A DNA stretch of 64,000 nucleotides from Primula veris (lineage: Eukaryota > Streptophyta > Magnoliopsida > Ericales > Primulaceae), in the NCBI GenBank assembly GCA_963682055.1, contig OY821740.1, positions 36,352,795-36,416,794 on the forward strand, read 5' to 3'. Shown piece after piece: positions 26,410 through 37,605 of this stretch. The translations under genes and the position numbers were made by a program. A model generated the notes under the pieces. That model saw only the letters and a program-made list of their open reading frames with translations. It was not told where the DNA came from and did not search any database. Positions within the stretch are counted from its first letter, which is position 1. Each line of letters opens with the position of its first letter.

Positions 26410-26650
26410 ATGGATTCATAATAACACACCCCAAGATCACTTCTTAGTGATTCAAACCTTTTAACATCAAATGGTTTTGTAAATATATCTGCTAGTTATT
26501 TCTCAGTTGCAACATGTTCCAAAACTAGACATTTTTCTTCAACAAGTTATCTAATAAATGATATCTTAAGTCTATATGTTTTGTTATAGAGTGTTGAACT
26601 GAATTATTAGCTAAATTAGTTTCACTTTTATTATCACAGTATAAAGTAAA
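26410..26650 (-). pseudogene. Copia pol C-terminus (RNase H end), frameshifted
   Basis: The minus-strand translation shows LYCDNKSETNLANNSVQHS, then TKHIDLRYHLL, then after a frame break ADIFTKPFDVKRFESLRSDL with a stop soon after. This is the conserved tail of Ty1/copia polyproteins (the CDN.SA..LA.N...H.RTKHID and LADIFTKP motifs). A frameshift and a stop separate the parts, so it is non-functional. Confidence 0.85.
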
Positions 26651-27149
26651 AAACTCTTATTTAACATTATAATTCTCAAACATCTGTTTCATCCATAAAA
26701 GTATAGTACAACCACTATCGGCACAATCGAATCCCCTTATTCATATATTGAAGCCACAAATCAAGTCTATTAGCTCTAAGTTATAGTAAGCTTTCTACGA
26801 AAGATCTATATAGATTTAAACAAATAGTTTTACTTTTGACATTCTTAGCTTTTAATTAGGAGATATAATATGCAAAAATGACAAGATTAAAATGTTTGGT
26901 TGGAGATTTCATACCTTCACTTACCTTTTCAATGATAGTGTTCAGATGATGACCATTTTGAGACCTTTTCTCATGTATAATTTTTTCCACACTTATATTT
27001 TCCTTGGTTATAGGTCCAAGTGTAACTGACATTGGAACCGAGTCATTGTTCTCAACTTTTTCATTGGTTGCTAGCTTATCGTTGTCAGTTGCAACTGGTG
27101 TTTTAACTAATTCATGTTGCTTCTCTTCTTTAACTGCATACTTAGTGAT

Positions 27150-27290
27150 ATCTTGGCCTACAATTTTACTATTGTCACAAATACCAAATAAACCAGTGTT
27201 ACACAAGCTAACAATACTTACAACATGCTTAGAACAACCACTATCAAAGCAACAAAAATCAGTTGTAATAGATTTAAAATAAGTAATTGT
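27150..27290 (-). pseudogene. Copia protease active-site remnant
   Basis: The minus strand reads CCFDSGCSKHVVSIV, matching the copia aspartic-protease core (LDSGCSRHMTG type). The frame then runs into Lys/Glu-rich sequence (26856-27206) instead of integrase, which marks the edge of the internal deletion. Confidence 0.65.
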
Positions 27291-27714
27291 AGCTTTATTG
27301 CATTTAATTATATCATTCTTCTTTTTGACAACCCAAACCTGCTTAAAAATTGGTTTACGAACTTGATTAAAACCTTTTTTTATTTCCAGAAAACCTTTTA
27401 AAATAATTTCTTTGTAAGTGACCAGGTTTATTACAAAAATAACATTGCTTCAAGTAATTTACAGCTGAAGGTTCAGTTACAACTGAGAACAATCTCTTCT
27501 TAGTTGCACTTTCAGTTATAACTTAACACCTCCTTGTACTTACAGTGAGTTGTAGGGTTGCTTTGCTTGTTGTGGCCTTCACAAACACGGTCTTTCCGCT
27601 TCCATTATCTCCAGAATAGCACAATCCAGTATTTTTCTTTGCATACATTTGATATGAAAGCACTTTGTCTAAATTTTCAGTCTCAATGTTGAGAAGTTTT
27701 ATCCTCTTTTGAGT

Positions 27715-28975
27715 CTATTCAATTTGAAAATCTTTCTTTTTAAGTCCATTCTTTAACCCCAAATTTTCAACTTCCAACTCTTTAACCCTTTTAGACACAA
27801 CTGTAAACCTCTTAAACAACCTCAGATATTTCTCTTCTAGTTTATGAATAGTAATAGGTTCATCATCACAACTATTAGATTTAGAATAATAACTTTCTAC
27901 AGTTTCAGATTCAGTTACAACCGAGTTTGCAACTGAGGTAATTTTCGAGTTTTTCGCACTTTTGGCCATGAAATTTGTGAGGTATTTTGGATTTTCTTCT
28001 ACATCATCACTTTCAGAATCATTAGAGGTAGCTGCCATACATGCCTTGTAATTTTTCAGATTGTTGGCGCATTCATTCTCTTCGTGACCAAATCCGCTGC
28101 ATTCTTTACATCGAATCCAATTAAGTTGCGATCCTCTTGATCTCATATCCCTTGGTGACCAATTCTCTTCTGGTTGCAACTCACATTCATTTAGTTTTTA
28201 TTTATTTAAACTTTCGTAAAGTTTCTTAGCAAACGCAATAAAGTTTTTATCATTAATTTCATTTTCAGTTGTAACCGAACTCTCATTAGCTTGAAAAACA
28301 ATACCAATATTCTTTCTTTTTGATGCAGGAAAATTCTACTCTTAGGTTCTAAGATTCCCCATAAGATCCTCCATCTTCATATTTTTGATATTATTATATT
28401 CTTCGATGGCCGTCACCTTTATTTCGAACATTTGAGTTAACGATCTTAACGTTTTTTTCACCAACTTGGACTCGGGAATTTTTTCTCCAAGAACATGAGA
28501 TTCAGTAGCAATATCACATAAATTAGAATAGAATTCCTCTATGGTTTCGTGCTCATCCATCTTTAGATTTTCGAATTTGGTTGTAATTTGTTGAACTTTT
28601 GATGCTTTGACTCGGCTTGTACCTTCGTATGTGGTTTTTAAAATATCCCAAGTTTTTTTAGCAACTTCGCACATAGAGATCATCTTAAATAAATTAGGAT
28701 GAAAACCACTGAATATAGCATGAAGAGCCTTGGCGTTCGCATTAGATTTTGCCTCTTTTTTGTTAGACCATGTGTATTCGGGTATAAGACATTCTTCATC
28801 ATCACCATTAGTTACCGTAGGTGCTTCCTATCCCTTTAAGATCGATTTCCATGCCTTTTCATTTTGTGACTTGATGAACGCTCTCATCATCACCTTCCAC
28901 GTGCCATAATTCGAAATTCCTTCAAGCAACTGTGCTTTGTTGAACGATTCACCATTCTTAAATAACTCTATATAT
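27715..28975 (-). pseudogene. Copia gag (UBN2-type) with CCHC zinc knuckle
   Basis: From 28975 downwards the minus strand reads GESFNKAQLLEGISNYGTWK, then VMMRAFIKSQNEKAWKSILKG with an in-frame stop. It continues with EYTWSNKKEAKSNANAKALH and on into 28683-28342 (VAKKTWDILKTTYEGTSRVK). A second block (28179-27715) holds the zinc knuckle CKECSGFGHEENEC (C-x2-C-x4-H-x4-C), an acidic serine-rich stretch and a coiled-coil tail. These are standard features of plant copia capsid/nucleocapsid proteins. Stops near 28830 and 28340 break it. Confidence 0.85.
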
Positions 28976-29012
28976 TCAGAACATATGATCCGCATCAAGT
29001 ATAGTTAGATGT

Positions 29013-29024
29013 GAGGCTCTGATA
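29013..29024 (-). other. Primer-binding site of the copia element
   Basis: The minus strand reads CTATCAGAGCCT just inside the LTR. This overlaps the canonical plant TGGTATCAGAGC sequence, which is complementary to initiator tRNA-Met, so it fixes the LTR boundary and the element's orientation. Confidence 0.7.
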
Positions 29025-29029
29025 GCAAT

Positions 29030-29758
29030 TGAAAAATATGTTTGCCTTATGTTCCGAATGTTGTTACGCGTTTTAGTTATAACTAAGATTTTGTTTCAGT
29101 TATAACTGAAAAGTTATGACAGAATAATAAATATCATCATGCGTTTAATAACGAAGTTCAATGTGCTCATCACATCTACGTCTCTGAGCCACTCAACCAG
29201 TATTTATTGTTATTGATAAGCTTACAATAGTAGACTCAAGTCTTACAACACTCAATGACTCCCTTAATAGTATTTGCCTATCAAACTATTGTTCATACAT
29301 ATATAGCACCTCTCAATACCTAATGACATCTCGTCACGAATTTCTCTCAAATAATATTTTTTCTCTCTCTAATATTTCGTGGGTCTCTCTTTCTATTTGA
29401 TGTATAATCTATTATTTAGACACTAAATATTATAGTTTAATTGGATTTATTTATATACTTACAAATAATCCTAATTTTAATCAAATAGGAAATGTTTCAT
29501 TCTTTCTCTCATTGATTCTTTGACTAGGATTGTTCTTTGCTCTTTTAAGTCTTTTAATCCAACAAAGTTATCTCTTTATTCTCTTCAATCTAATCTTCTG
29601 AGATTGCACGAAATTTTCTCGACTTGCTGCTCATGTTTTTGGACCTTCTAGAATATTTTTGACTTGATTGTCATGTAATCTGTTTGCCAGTTTCAGTTAT
29701 AACTGCATCATATATTTAACCACAACTTAACAAATATGTTACGCATTAACTGTTAACA
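29030..29758 (-). mobile_element. 5' LTR of the copia element
   Basis: A roughly 729-bp segment starting TGTTAACAGTTAATGCG and ending ATATTTTTCA on the minus strand (TG...CA ends). It is directly followed by the primer-binding site. It contains two perfect palindromes CAGTTATAACTG, near its two ends (29097-29108 and 29694-29705). Confidence 0.7.
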
Positions 29759-29858
29759 CACTAATATTTTAATATAAGCTAACTATATATATTTTTAACA
29801 ATATGATGATAAACAAATATGGTACAATAGACTTGTACTTTGAACCTAACAGTATCAG

Positions 29859-31730
29859 TAGTTGCTGAGCATGTCGCAACAAAGAGTGAACAAGAGTGTG
29901 CTGAACATTATAGCACCTATTATTCGAGCACACCGGACTTCTTACTGGTATAAAAAATTAGCAATCAACCCTTAATTATTTACCCAATGGAACTGATTTC
30001 AGGGTGTAAAATTATGTTATTTGTTGAACATTGTGTATATAGGTTACCAAAAATGTGGCTAAAGGGAAAAGTGTTCAAGAGAAAGGTTCTTCTATAATTT
30101 TGTCAATTTGATTTCCTCAGAATTACTTTTACATGTACTAATATGTCAATTATACAGTATTAATCGATGTAGAAGTCTTTTCCTACATTTTACAATAATA
30201 TTACGTGCCCAGATAAAAAGAAGAAGATATATCTGCAGAGTTTTATACTTATATCTTTATCAATATCCTGCTTTTAGCTATCAATTTGGCATTGGCTAGA
30301 CAAATTAATAATCATACCATAATTTCATCAGAATGATTTTTTTAATAAAGCTTGTTGTGTGTAAGTGAAAGTGGTGGTTCTGGGACTGAGAAAGATACTA
30401 CTACAAATTTATGATAATGTTTCTAGTAATTAGTTGCTAAACGCATAATTCTTAAACTAAAACTATTTATTTTCCCACTTGTTGGCAGAACATGAATCGG
30501 AGAAAGGTGGTGAGAAAGGTCATGGACTCGTCTTCCAGGGACTTGAATGGCTATAACTCCAAAACGCAGTTCGATACAGAGTATGATAATGATGCTGAAA
30601 AGTTGCTCGTTGATCTGAAATTTAACGAGAACGACACTGAACTAGAGCGAGAGTTAAAATTGAGGGTAATTTGTATTTACAACAAAAGGTAATTATTTTT
30701 AATATATTCCACTTGAATCCAAGATAGTCATGTGAGAACATATATACTATGTATTTTTCATTTTTTTTTTTTTGTGTTTTCTGACTTTAATTAATTCGTT
30801 CGTTTATTTTTAATGATTTTGTCAACATTTAAATTGTCAAAAGGGTTGAGGAGAGGAACCGTCGGAAGGATTTTATTATCGAAAGAAATTTGCTCAATCC
30901 AAATCCTATAGAGAAGGATTTCACTCCCGAAGAGAAAGAATTGTGCCATAAGTTCGATCCTTTAATGCGTTTTCACTCCAAAGAGGATCATAATGAGTTC
31001 CATAAGACCGTCATTGAGGAACATCGCATGCTTACAAGGATAAGGGATCTAGAGGTACATACAAACAAATACCTGAGATCATATATATGCGCTCTATTTT
31101 GTTTCTCTATACTTTTGTAAGATTTGTTATTTCCATTCTCATCAATAAAATTTACCAAAACTTTTTTTATATTAATATTCTGTAGGAGGCTCGAGCCGCA
31201 GGAAACCATACATTAGCTAACGGCAATAAATATATTGAAGTTAGAAGGAGACTAACTGCCGAAGACAAGGGATGAATGGAAGCACGTAAGTTGACTGGAA
31301 GTTCTAGCGTTGGCGGCAGTGGCAAAAGCAGTGGCCCAAAGCTTGACTTTTCTCGGCCACTTTTTACGGTTGACATGCTATCTGGAGTTGTAAGTATATT
31401 TTTTCAAATTAAAAATTTATTATGCTTGCATCTATATATATGATCTAAGCATGCATTATATATCTAACTTGTTATGACGACTTATGAGGTGATATTATGT
31501 TTATTTTACATGATTATACGTATGGGATTGGGCAGGAAAAGAAAATGTGTCGTGAGATGGGGTATTCGGCGAAGCTTCATATGAAGTTGCAAGATGTTAG
31601 GGCTCGGCTAATTCTCATGGTGAAAATTACTAAGAAAAGTGATACGTATGCCCTCTTCGAAAGATTTGAACGGGACAAATTGGATAAGGTCTATGATATG
31701 CTTGTGAAGAAGGGGATTGCTCAGCCATAG
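29859..31730 (+). pseudogene. Truncated ADA2-type transcriptional adaptor
   Basis: Exon-like blocks 29859-29947, 30489-30688, 30844-31054, 31186-31389 and 31536-31730, bounded by GT/AG, follow plant ADA2 in order. The first ends the SANT domain (VAEHVATKSEQECAEHYSTY). Next come the YDNDAEKLLVDLKFNENDTE block with ERELKLRVICIYNKR, then RRKDFIIERNLLNPNP with FHSKEDHNEFHKTVIEEHRM and EARAAGN. The last is the C-terminal SWIRM region ending KVYDMLVKKGIAQP and a stop. ADA2 bridges GCN5 in SAGA-type histone acetyltransferase complexes. The N-terminal ZZ zinc finger and most of SANT are absent; the copia LTR ends only 100 bp upstream. An in-frame TGA at 31273-31275 interrupts block 4. Introns are kept, so this is a broken duplicate rather than a retrocopy. 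Confidence 0.88.
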
Positions 31731-32162
31731 AAGATTCAAACATCTTGTTCGTTTAACTTGTTATTCTATTTTCATTTAACTTCTTCAGTTTGTCGTGACA
31801 ACCTTGTTCTAGTTTTCTAAACATCTTTAATTGTGAGTTATTGGTAATTAAAAAGAAAATAGACATTATTTGAGATTTTGAGTGATAGCACGAGATTATC
31901 TGCTTACTCTGAAAAATAAATGTTTAGTTGAGTACTTCAAATATGTACTTTCTGTTTCGTAGGGAAGCTAGGTATATGTTTATCTTGCTAACAAACTTGT
32001 ATAAAATTAAAGTTACAAATAGGCCAGCCACCCTTGATTAACAATTGTAAAGAAAAAGGATTCAACATAACATTAACAAATAGGACAATCACGCACGTCC
32101 TTTTCTTATTACGGAAAGACATACTGGTCGTGAAATCTGAAAACATGGTAAGCGACGTTGTT
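31731..32162. other. Intergenic gap between ADA2 pseudogene and CYP81
   Basis: AT-rich, with no gene. It is the shared 3' flank of two converging genes. Confidence 0.6.
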
Positions 32163-33897
32163 TCACATCGTGGCTAGAAGGTTCGCCATTTCTTCGCGTG
32201 GTCTACACAAAGCTTCTAACCGTTGAGCTTTGAAAAGAGAGATCCCGATTCCTTCATTGAGATCAACGTCCTTATTTCCAACTCTCTCCCAATCAAATAA
32301 CTGAATCAAACTTCCCAATGCCAGTGTTGTAAGTCGCCTACCCAAGTTAGCCCCCGGACAAATCCTCCTCCCAGCTCCGAAAGGGAACATTTGATAACAC
32401 TTTTCCTCGTCAAACCTCTCCGGTATAAACTTTTCCGAATCCTCCCAAACTTGAGGGTCCCTGTGGATAGTCCACAGGTTTACCAACAACATAGTGCCAC
32501 GTGGAACGTGGTGGCCGCAAACGATGGTGTCCTCCGATGACTCATGTGGCATTAAAAGTGGGCCAGGAGGAAAAAGTCTAAGTGTCTCGTTGATAACTTT
32601 GTCTAAGTAGTCTAGTTTTGGAAGATCTTGTTCTTCCAACAGACGGTATTTTCCAACCTGGGTATCGATTTCAGCCCTCGCTTTGTTCATTACTTGTGGG
32701 TGATTAAGAAGGAGTGACATAATCCATTCTATAACTGATGCCATAGTATCTGTTCCAGCCAGAAGCAAAACCTGCACATCACATCATTAGTATATTTTGT
32801 TATAGTGGAATTATTTTTTAGAAAATTGTTTCCACTCTTCCCCTTGCTTTTAAGAAAATTCTGAAAGCTTAGCATGTAACTTAATATTCTAGGTGAGGAT
32901 TGAGCTTTTATTTTGAGTTCTAAAACTAATATTATAAAAAATACTCCAGAACTTATACCATGATAAGCCCTTTAATGGTTTCATCAGAGCAAAATTCTGG
33001 TTCTGTCTCTTTAAGCTCGAACATAACATCGATCAAAGTCTTGTTCCTCGGGTGTGTTCTTCCCTTCGGTTCATTGATAGGTGGATTCGTGTTTTGCCTT
33101 GTTTTGCGGTGCTCATCTATAAGAAACTGGAAAAATTTATCCATTTTCGTCCTTAACGTTTCCATCCTTTTCACCACCCCTTGAATATCCAACCACTTAA
33201 AGATTGGCAAAAAATCACCCAAATTTGAATTTGCATGAACCTCCATTACCTCTCTCATGATCTCCCTAAATTTCTTTGCTTCTTCGTCAAATGCTCCGTC
33301 CCCAAAGTACCTTTTCCCAGCGATCATCCTCATCACAATATTGAAATTTAATTCCAAAAACTTAGTCTTCAAATCGACTTGAACAAACTCACCGTTGGAA
33401 GTTTGAGCCAACTGCTTGATTAACAACCCAAGCTCCTCTCTCCTTATGCTTGTAAATACCGCAAACCGACTTGGAGAAATTATTTCAAGGGTTATAATTC
33501 GCCTGAGGTTCCGCCAGTAGTCACCATAGTTAGAAAACACCATACTGGTATGATCATAATGTAAAATTTTGCCCACCATAGTTTTGGGTCGGTTTGCAAA
33601 AGCGACATCGTTCTTTTTTAAGCAATCTTCAAGTGCTTGTGTCGAAGAGACCACAAGCACTTTTCGGGAACCAAATTTTAGGAAAAGTACATGTCCGTAT
33701 TGTTTTGAGAGACGATCAAAAGTTCTATGAATTGGATGCTTTAGGAGATGAAGATGACCTATAATTGGAACACTTGGAGGGCTTGGAGGAAGGTTTATTG
33801 TCTTCCTCCTATATTTAGAGGGAAAAAACTTGAAAATGAACAAAAAAAGCAGGATTGACATTATGGTAGCAGGCCAGATCACGCCTTGTACTTCCAT
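32163..33897 (-). CDS. Cytochrome P450, CYP81 family
   Basis: Two exons on the minus strand (33897-32959, then 32771-32163) with one GT-AG phase-0 intron at the usual CYP81 position give 515 residues. The N-terminus has an ER membrane anchor (about residues 8-27) and a proline hinge LPPSPPSVPIIGH (about 36-48). Key motifs: I-helix AGTDT (318-322) with the oxygen-activating Thr, ExxR as ETLR (375-378), PERF (430-433), and the haem loop FGAGRRICPG with Cys451. All look intact, so an active monooxygenase is expected. CYP81 enzymes hydroxylate flavonoids, lignans and glucosinolate indoles. I also recall a CYP81C enzyme acting on tanshinone diterpenoids. It is the first gene of the candidate diterpenoid cluster. 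Substrate and subfamily are not determined. Confidence 0.92.
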
Positions 33898-33963
33898 TAT
33901 GATCTGAAAAACTAATACTGTAAAAGGCGTATTTGTGTATATTGTTACATATGGAGAACTGTA

Positions 33964-33971
33964 TATTTATA
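33964..33971 (-). promoter_or_regulatory. TATA box of the CYP81 gene
   Basis: TATAAATA on the minus strand lies 67 bp before the ATG. A hAT element begins only 8 bp further upstream (its target duplication starts at 33972), so the native distal promoter has been pushed about 0.9 kb away. Confidence 0.6.
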
Positions 33972-33979
33972 GTTGTCGC

Positions 33980-34853
33980 TAGGGGTGGGTTAGGGTCGGG
34001 ACCCGACCCGTAAACACCCGACTCGCATCCCGATCCGATTACTTTTGAAAGTGAAAAAAAAATCCCGACCCCGACCAGACAAAATTCGGGATAGGTTTAT
34101 CTCGAATTTCCCGACATATCTTTTTTATTTTACGACAATGTCATTTTTTATTAACCATTTTTATTTGAAAAGTGTAAACATGTTATTAATACGAAACATA
34201 ATCCTAGTTTGAAAATAACACTGTTAATAAATAAATAAAAAATTAATTAGTAGAAAAAATAATTTGAAACTACAAATAATGGAGTAGATAAAAAAATTGA
34301 TACGTTTTTTTATCAAATTCTTTTAGTATTTAGTTTTATTTACACAAGTAACAATTATCATACTAAATGAGATATATTATCATTATAATTTTTATAATCA
34401 GAAAATAATGATCATTTATCTTTTTTAAAGTAACAATATAACTTTTTAATTTAAGTATATTTTTTATTTTAATAGTTTCATATATTTAAAACTACAAATC
34501 TATATTATAATTATATAATTATAACTAATATATGAAACAAAAAATATTGTAGTTCATATGTTAGAGTGCTTACATTACATGATAGAGCTATAATGTTCGA
34601 TTCTCATTACTTCCATTTGATATAAATTAATTTATATTTTAATGTTTAAATAAAAAAATCATGTTATATAATATAAAATATAAAATTAATTAAAAATTCG
34701 GGTCGGGTCGGGACAGCCGACGAAATCAAAATTGCCATCCGATCCCGAAGTTTCTTGGGTCGGGACAAAATCCGATGTTTTTGGGTCGAAAAAATTCTGG
34801 TCGGGTGCGGATCGGGATACGGGTCGGGATTTCGGAATTTTCCCCCGACCCTA
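33980..34853. mobile_element. hAT-type non-autonomous element in CYP81 promoter
   Basis: An 874-bp element. The left end is TAGGGGTGGGTTAGGGTCGG; the right end, reverse-complemented, is TAGGGTCGGGGGAAAA. Both ends carry repeats of GGGTCGGGAC and the complementary words. The flanks GTTGTCGC (33972-33979) and CTTGCCGC (34854-34861) agree at 6 of 8 positions, consistent with an aged 8-bp hAT target duplication. The interior is AT-rich and non-coding. Confidence 0.75.
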
Positions 34854-35940
34854 CTTGCCGCAAAGTTAAGAGTTTATACCATTCAACGGCTTAGATTCCA
34901 CACGGCCAGCCGGCGGTCACTGTTAGAAAAAGACAACTACCTAGCAGTATATGAATTATGATTTCCCTTATCCTACGTCAAATTTTATCATTATGCGATC
35001 AAGCTACATTTTTTTAATCATAAAAAAACTAGGTTGATAATGACAAAAAGCATCCAGCTACATTACATTTTAGAAAGGATCTTTCGGCCACTAACGACCA
35101 GCTGTTCGTGGTTTGGTAATTTGGTTCGATTTTTGAGAAAATTACGAACCGAGCCACTTAAAAATAATCGGGTCAGTTCGGTAATTCAATTCTGATTAAA
35201 AGAATCATCAAAATTAAATGAAGCACATTCTGGGAGTTGCCATATTAGAAGGATAACCTGATTCGCAATAATATCAAATATTAACGGATATTTGGTAGAA
35301 AAGAGAACTATTTCAGTTTGTAATTGGTAAACTATTATTGTGCAACAACTTTGCAATTAAAGTTTGAGCAGTGAATTTGATGATATTACTTGGTGTGTAG
35401 ATTAACTCAGGCCCCTAATGTAGTTAATAAATGGGTATGCCGTATGTATGCATATTGTTTCTACGGATGAATCTATTTCTCATAAGCACTTTCACTCTTT
35501 TTCAAGTGATTTAGAGCGAAATGATCCGGTAGTCCAACACTCCGAACGGTCTTCGAGACCCCAACCAGTAGTTCGTTCTTGTGAGACATCGATCAATTGT
35601 CCAGCAGTCCAGTTCAACTTATGTGCCGCCCAGACCAGCCATGCCATCTGGTCCCAGAAAGGCCCCACTCAAGATTAAGGTGGTGCAGGCTAGTCTAAAC
35701 GTGAAATCATTGAGTAATTCATAATGTTAATTTGTACCTTCACTGTTCATGTACGTAGTATTAAACGGAAAAAAATAGGATTGTAACTTAAAACATATAT
35801 AGTTAGCATTATGATTAATAGTTGAACTTTGGATCTTCGTTCATAAGCAAATATGAATGTATAATTTTCTCCACAATTGGGGAGAAAAACAAAAACGGGA
35901 TTGTTTTTATCCATTATAAACCTGTACGTGTGTCTTGTTC

Positions 35941-36152
35941 ACTATAAGAAAAAGTTTATTTAACATCATAAATTTTTTTAAGTTATGTTGGTAAAGTGGT
36001 TGTGGCTAAATTGTAGCAACAGTTTAACAACACAATTTGTTGCTAAACTGTTGTCAAAATGTGTTGCTAAACTGTTGATAAAATTTAGTCACGACCATTT
36101 TAGCAACACAACCGAAAAAATTTTATGATGTTAAATGAATTTTTTCTGTGGT
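35941..36152. mobile_element. Hairpin MITE, copy 2 (CACTA-like ends)
   Basis: The left end CACTATAAGAAAAAGTTTAT continues 'ttaacatcataaa'. The reverse complement of the right end reads CCACAGAAAAAATTCATT and then 'taacatcataaa', giving inverted ends of about 33 bp. Inside, 'ggttgtggctaaattgtagc' pairs with the inverted 'gtcgtgactaaattttatc'. It is clearly the same family as 24283-24490. The ends suggest the CACTA superfamily; no clean 3-bp duplication was seen. Confidence 0.65.
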
Positions 36153-36218
36153 TTGATTGCAACTTTTATGTTATGCTTTTTTGGGTGAGACAAGAGACTA
36201 TGTTTCGTAAAAGAGCTT

Positions 36219-37605
36219 AATGAGAACACGGCCATTTGGTCATGTTATTTATTGTCTATTTATTTATGAGATATTTTTCTGTTAGATTAGTTTTATTTTG
36301 GTGAAGACTTGTTTAGTATTTCCTTTTATTTGTGTACCATTGTGTTATTGTTTGTTAGAGAATCGATAAGTTCTCAGCATTATGCGATTCCGGACTTAAC
36401 CGTTTTTTTTAATTGAAATCAATAAGCTTGGTTTTCTAACATGAAGATGTTTTTTTTTTAATTAACGGCGACCGTTTTATTAAGAAGAAAACAAAGTACG
36501 TTCACGGAAACAAGTCTTTCATGATAACTTTCGAGTACAAATACGACTAAACTCCTAAATATAAGATGACATTACTTATTAGGGTTCAAATGTGCAAAAA
36601 TAAGGGGAGAAGAGGTCAGATTTGCCTGACATGATAACTTTCATGATAACTTTCGAGTACAAGTCTATTTCTTGTTGTATTGATCCGAAATCGAGGGTTT
36701 AAGAGTATTTTTTGTGAGCTTGACGGATTACAGGACAAAACCGCCTAGTGTTTACATCGATCCCTATTGCAAGGTTTTTCCGTCTAGAGATGATTGATTT
36801 CCGAGTTGGTTATCGGTATGATTTAGATATTATATTTTGGGTTGTTTTTTTGGCCGCTCACCGAAAATGCGGGTCTATTTGTCGGGTTGATATCGTCTGT
36901 TAGGAGTTCCACATGACCGTGGGAAAGTTCGCTCTAGGGGATGGAGGCGTGTATTTCGCAATTGGTCAGGAAAAAAATTGTTTAATGTACTGTATTACAA
37001 GTGTTTAACAATTTAGATACTGAAGTACCATTTTTAACAATTTATCTATTACTCTACGAATTTTCGTCTAATTAAGGACTTAACAACATAAATTAGCAAA
37101 ATTGAGGTCATTATATTTCACATTTCGGTATCTATTTTTGACGGACGTTGACAGAATTACACTCGCTATGTGATAGGTGAGAGAACGTGAGTTCAGTTCC
37201 GTCATTTTGTTTAACATCTGGTCCTCAATTGTGACAGAATCTATAAATCAATACCTAAATTGTTAAAAGTGGTACTGCAGTTTCTAAATTATTAACCACT
37301 GATAGCACAGTATACTAACACATGTATCTTTTCCTGCTTTCCGCAGACCATGGGAAGTTGTGCGCACGCGATTATGATGGTTTGACTCAAACTTGAGGAC
37401 AAGCTTGTTATTAAGGAGGAGTGAATGATGAACACGACTATTCGGTCATGTTATTTATTTAATGTCTATTTATTTATGAGAGAGTAAGCTGTTAGATTAG
37501 TTATATTTTGGTGCGGACTAGTTTAATATTTCTTTTTATATGTGGAATATTGTGTTATTGTTTGCTAGAGAAAAGTTCCCAGCATTATTAGGTTTTTGAT
37601 ATGGA
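36219..37605 (+). mobile_element. Remnant LTR element with two direct repeats
   Basis: About 180 bp starting TGAGAACACGGCCATTTGGT (36219) recur at about 37427 as TGATGAACACGACTATTCGG. They share words such as 'gtctatttatttatgaga' and 'tattgtgttattgttt'. Just before the second copy lies 'aacttgaggacaagcttgtt' and a purine-rich AAGGAGGAGTGAATGATG. That is the typical end of a Ty3/gypsy internal region plus polypurine tract, so the second repeat is a 3' LTR. The interior (about 1 kb) has lost all coding sequence. Confidence 0.55.

Larger units (their letters stand above)
25276..29758 (-). mobile_element. Degenerate Ty1/copia LTR retrotransposon
   Basis: Read on the minus strand, the order is LTR (29758-29030), a tRNA-Met-like primer-binding site, gag with a CCHC knuckle, a protease-like DSGCSKH site, and then directly the far C-terminus of the RNase H region. 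Integrase, reverse transcriptase and most of RNase H are missing, so there is a large internal deletion. Several stops and frameshifts confirm that it is dead. The gag type and the sequence continuing beyond pol towards 25276 are reminiscent of SIRE/Maximus-type copia elements; that lineage call is inference. No second LTR was found at the low-coordinate end, so that boundary is arbitrary. Confidence 0.8.

Noticed and set aside
32960..33184. Plus-strand frame over the CYP81 first exon; likewise 52398-52637 over CYP71D
   Set aside because: Antisense shadows of clear P450 exons.
35448..35678. Open frame of 76 codons in a GC-richer stretch
   Set aside because: No family resemblance, no splice or promoter context; the composition difference alone is not enough.
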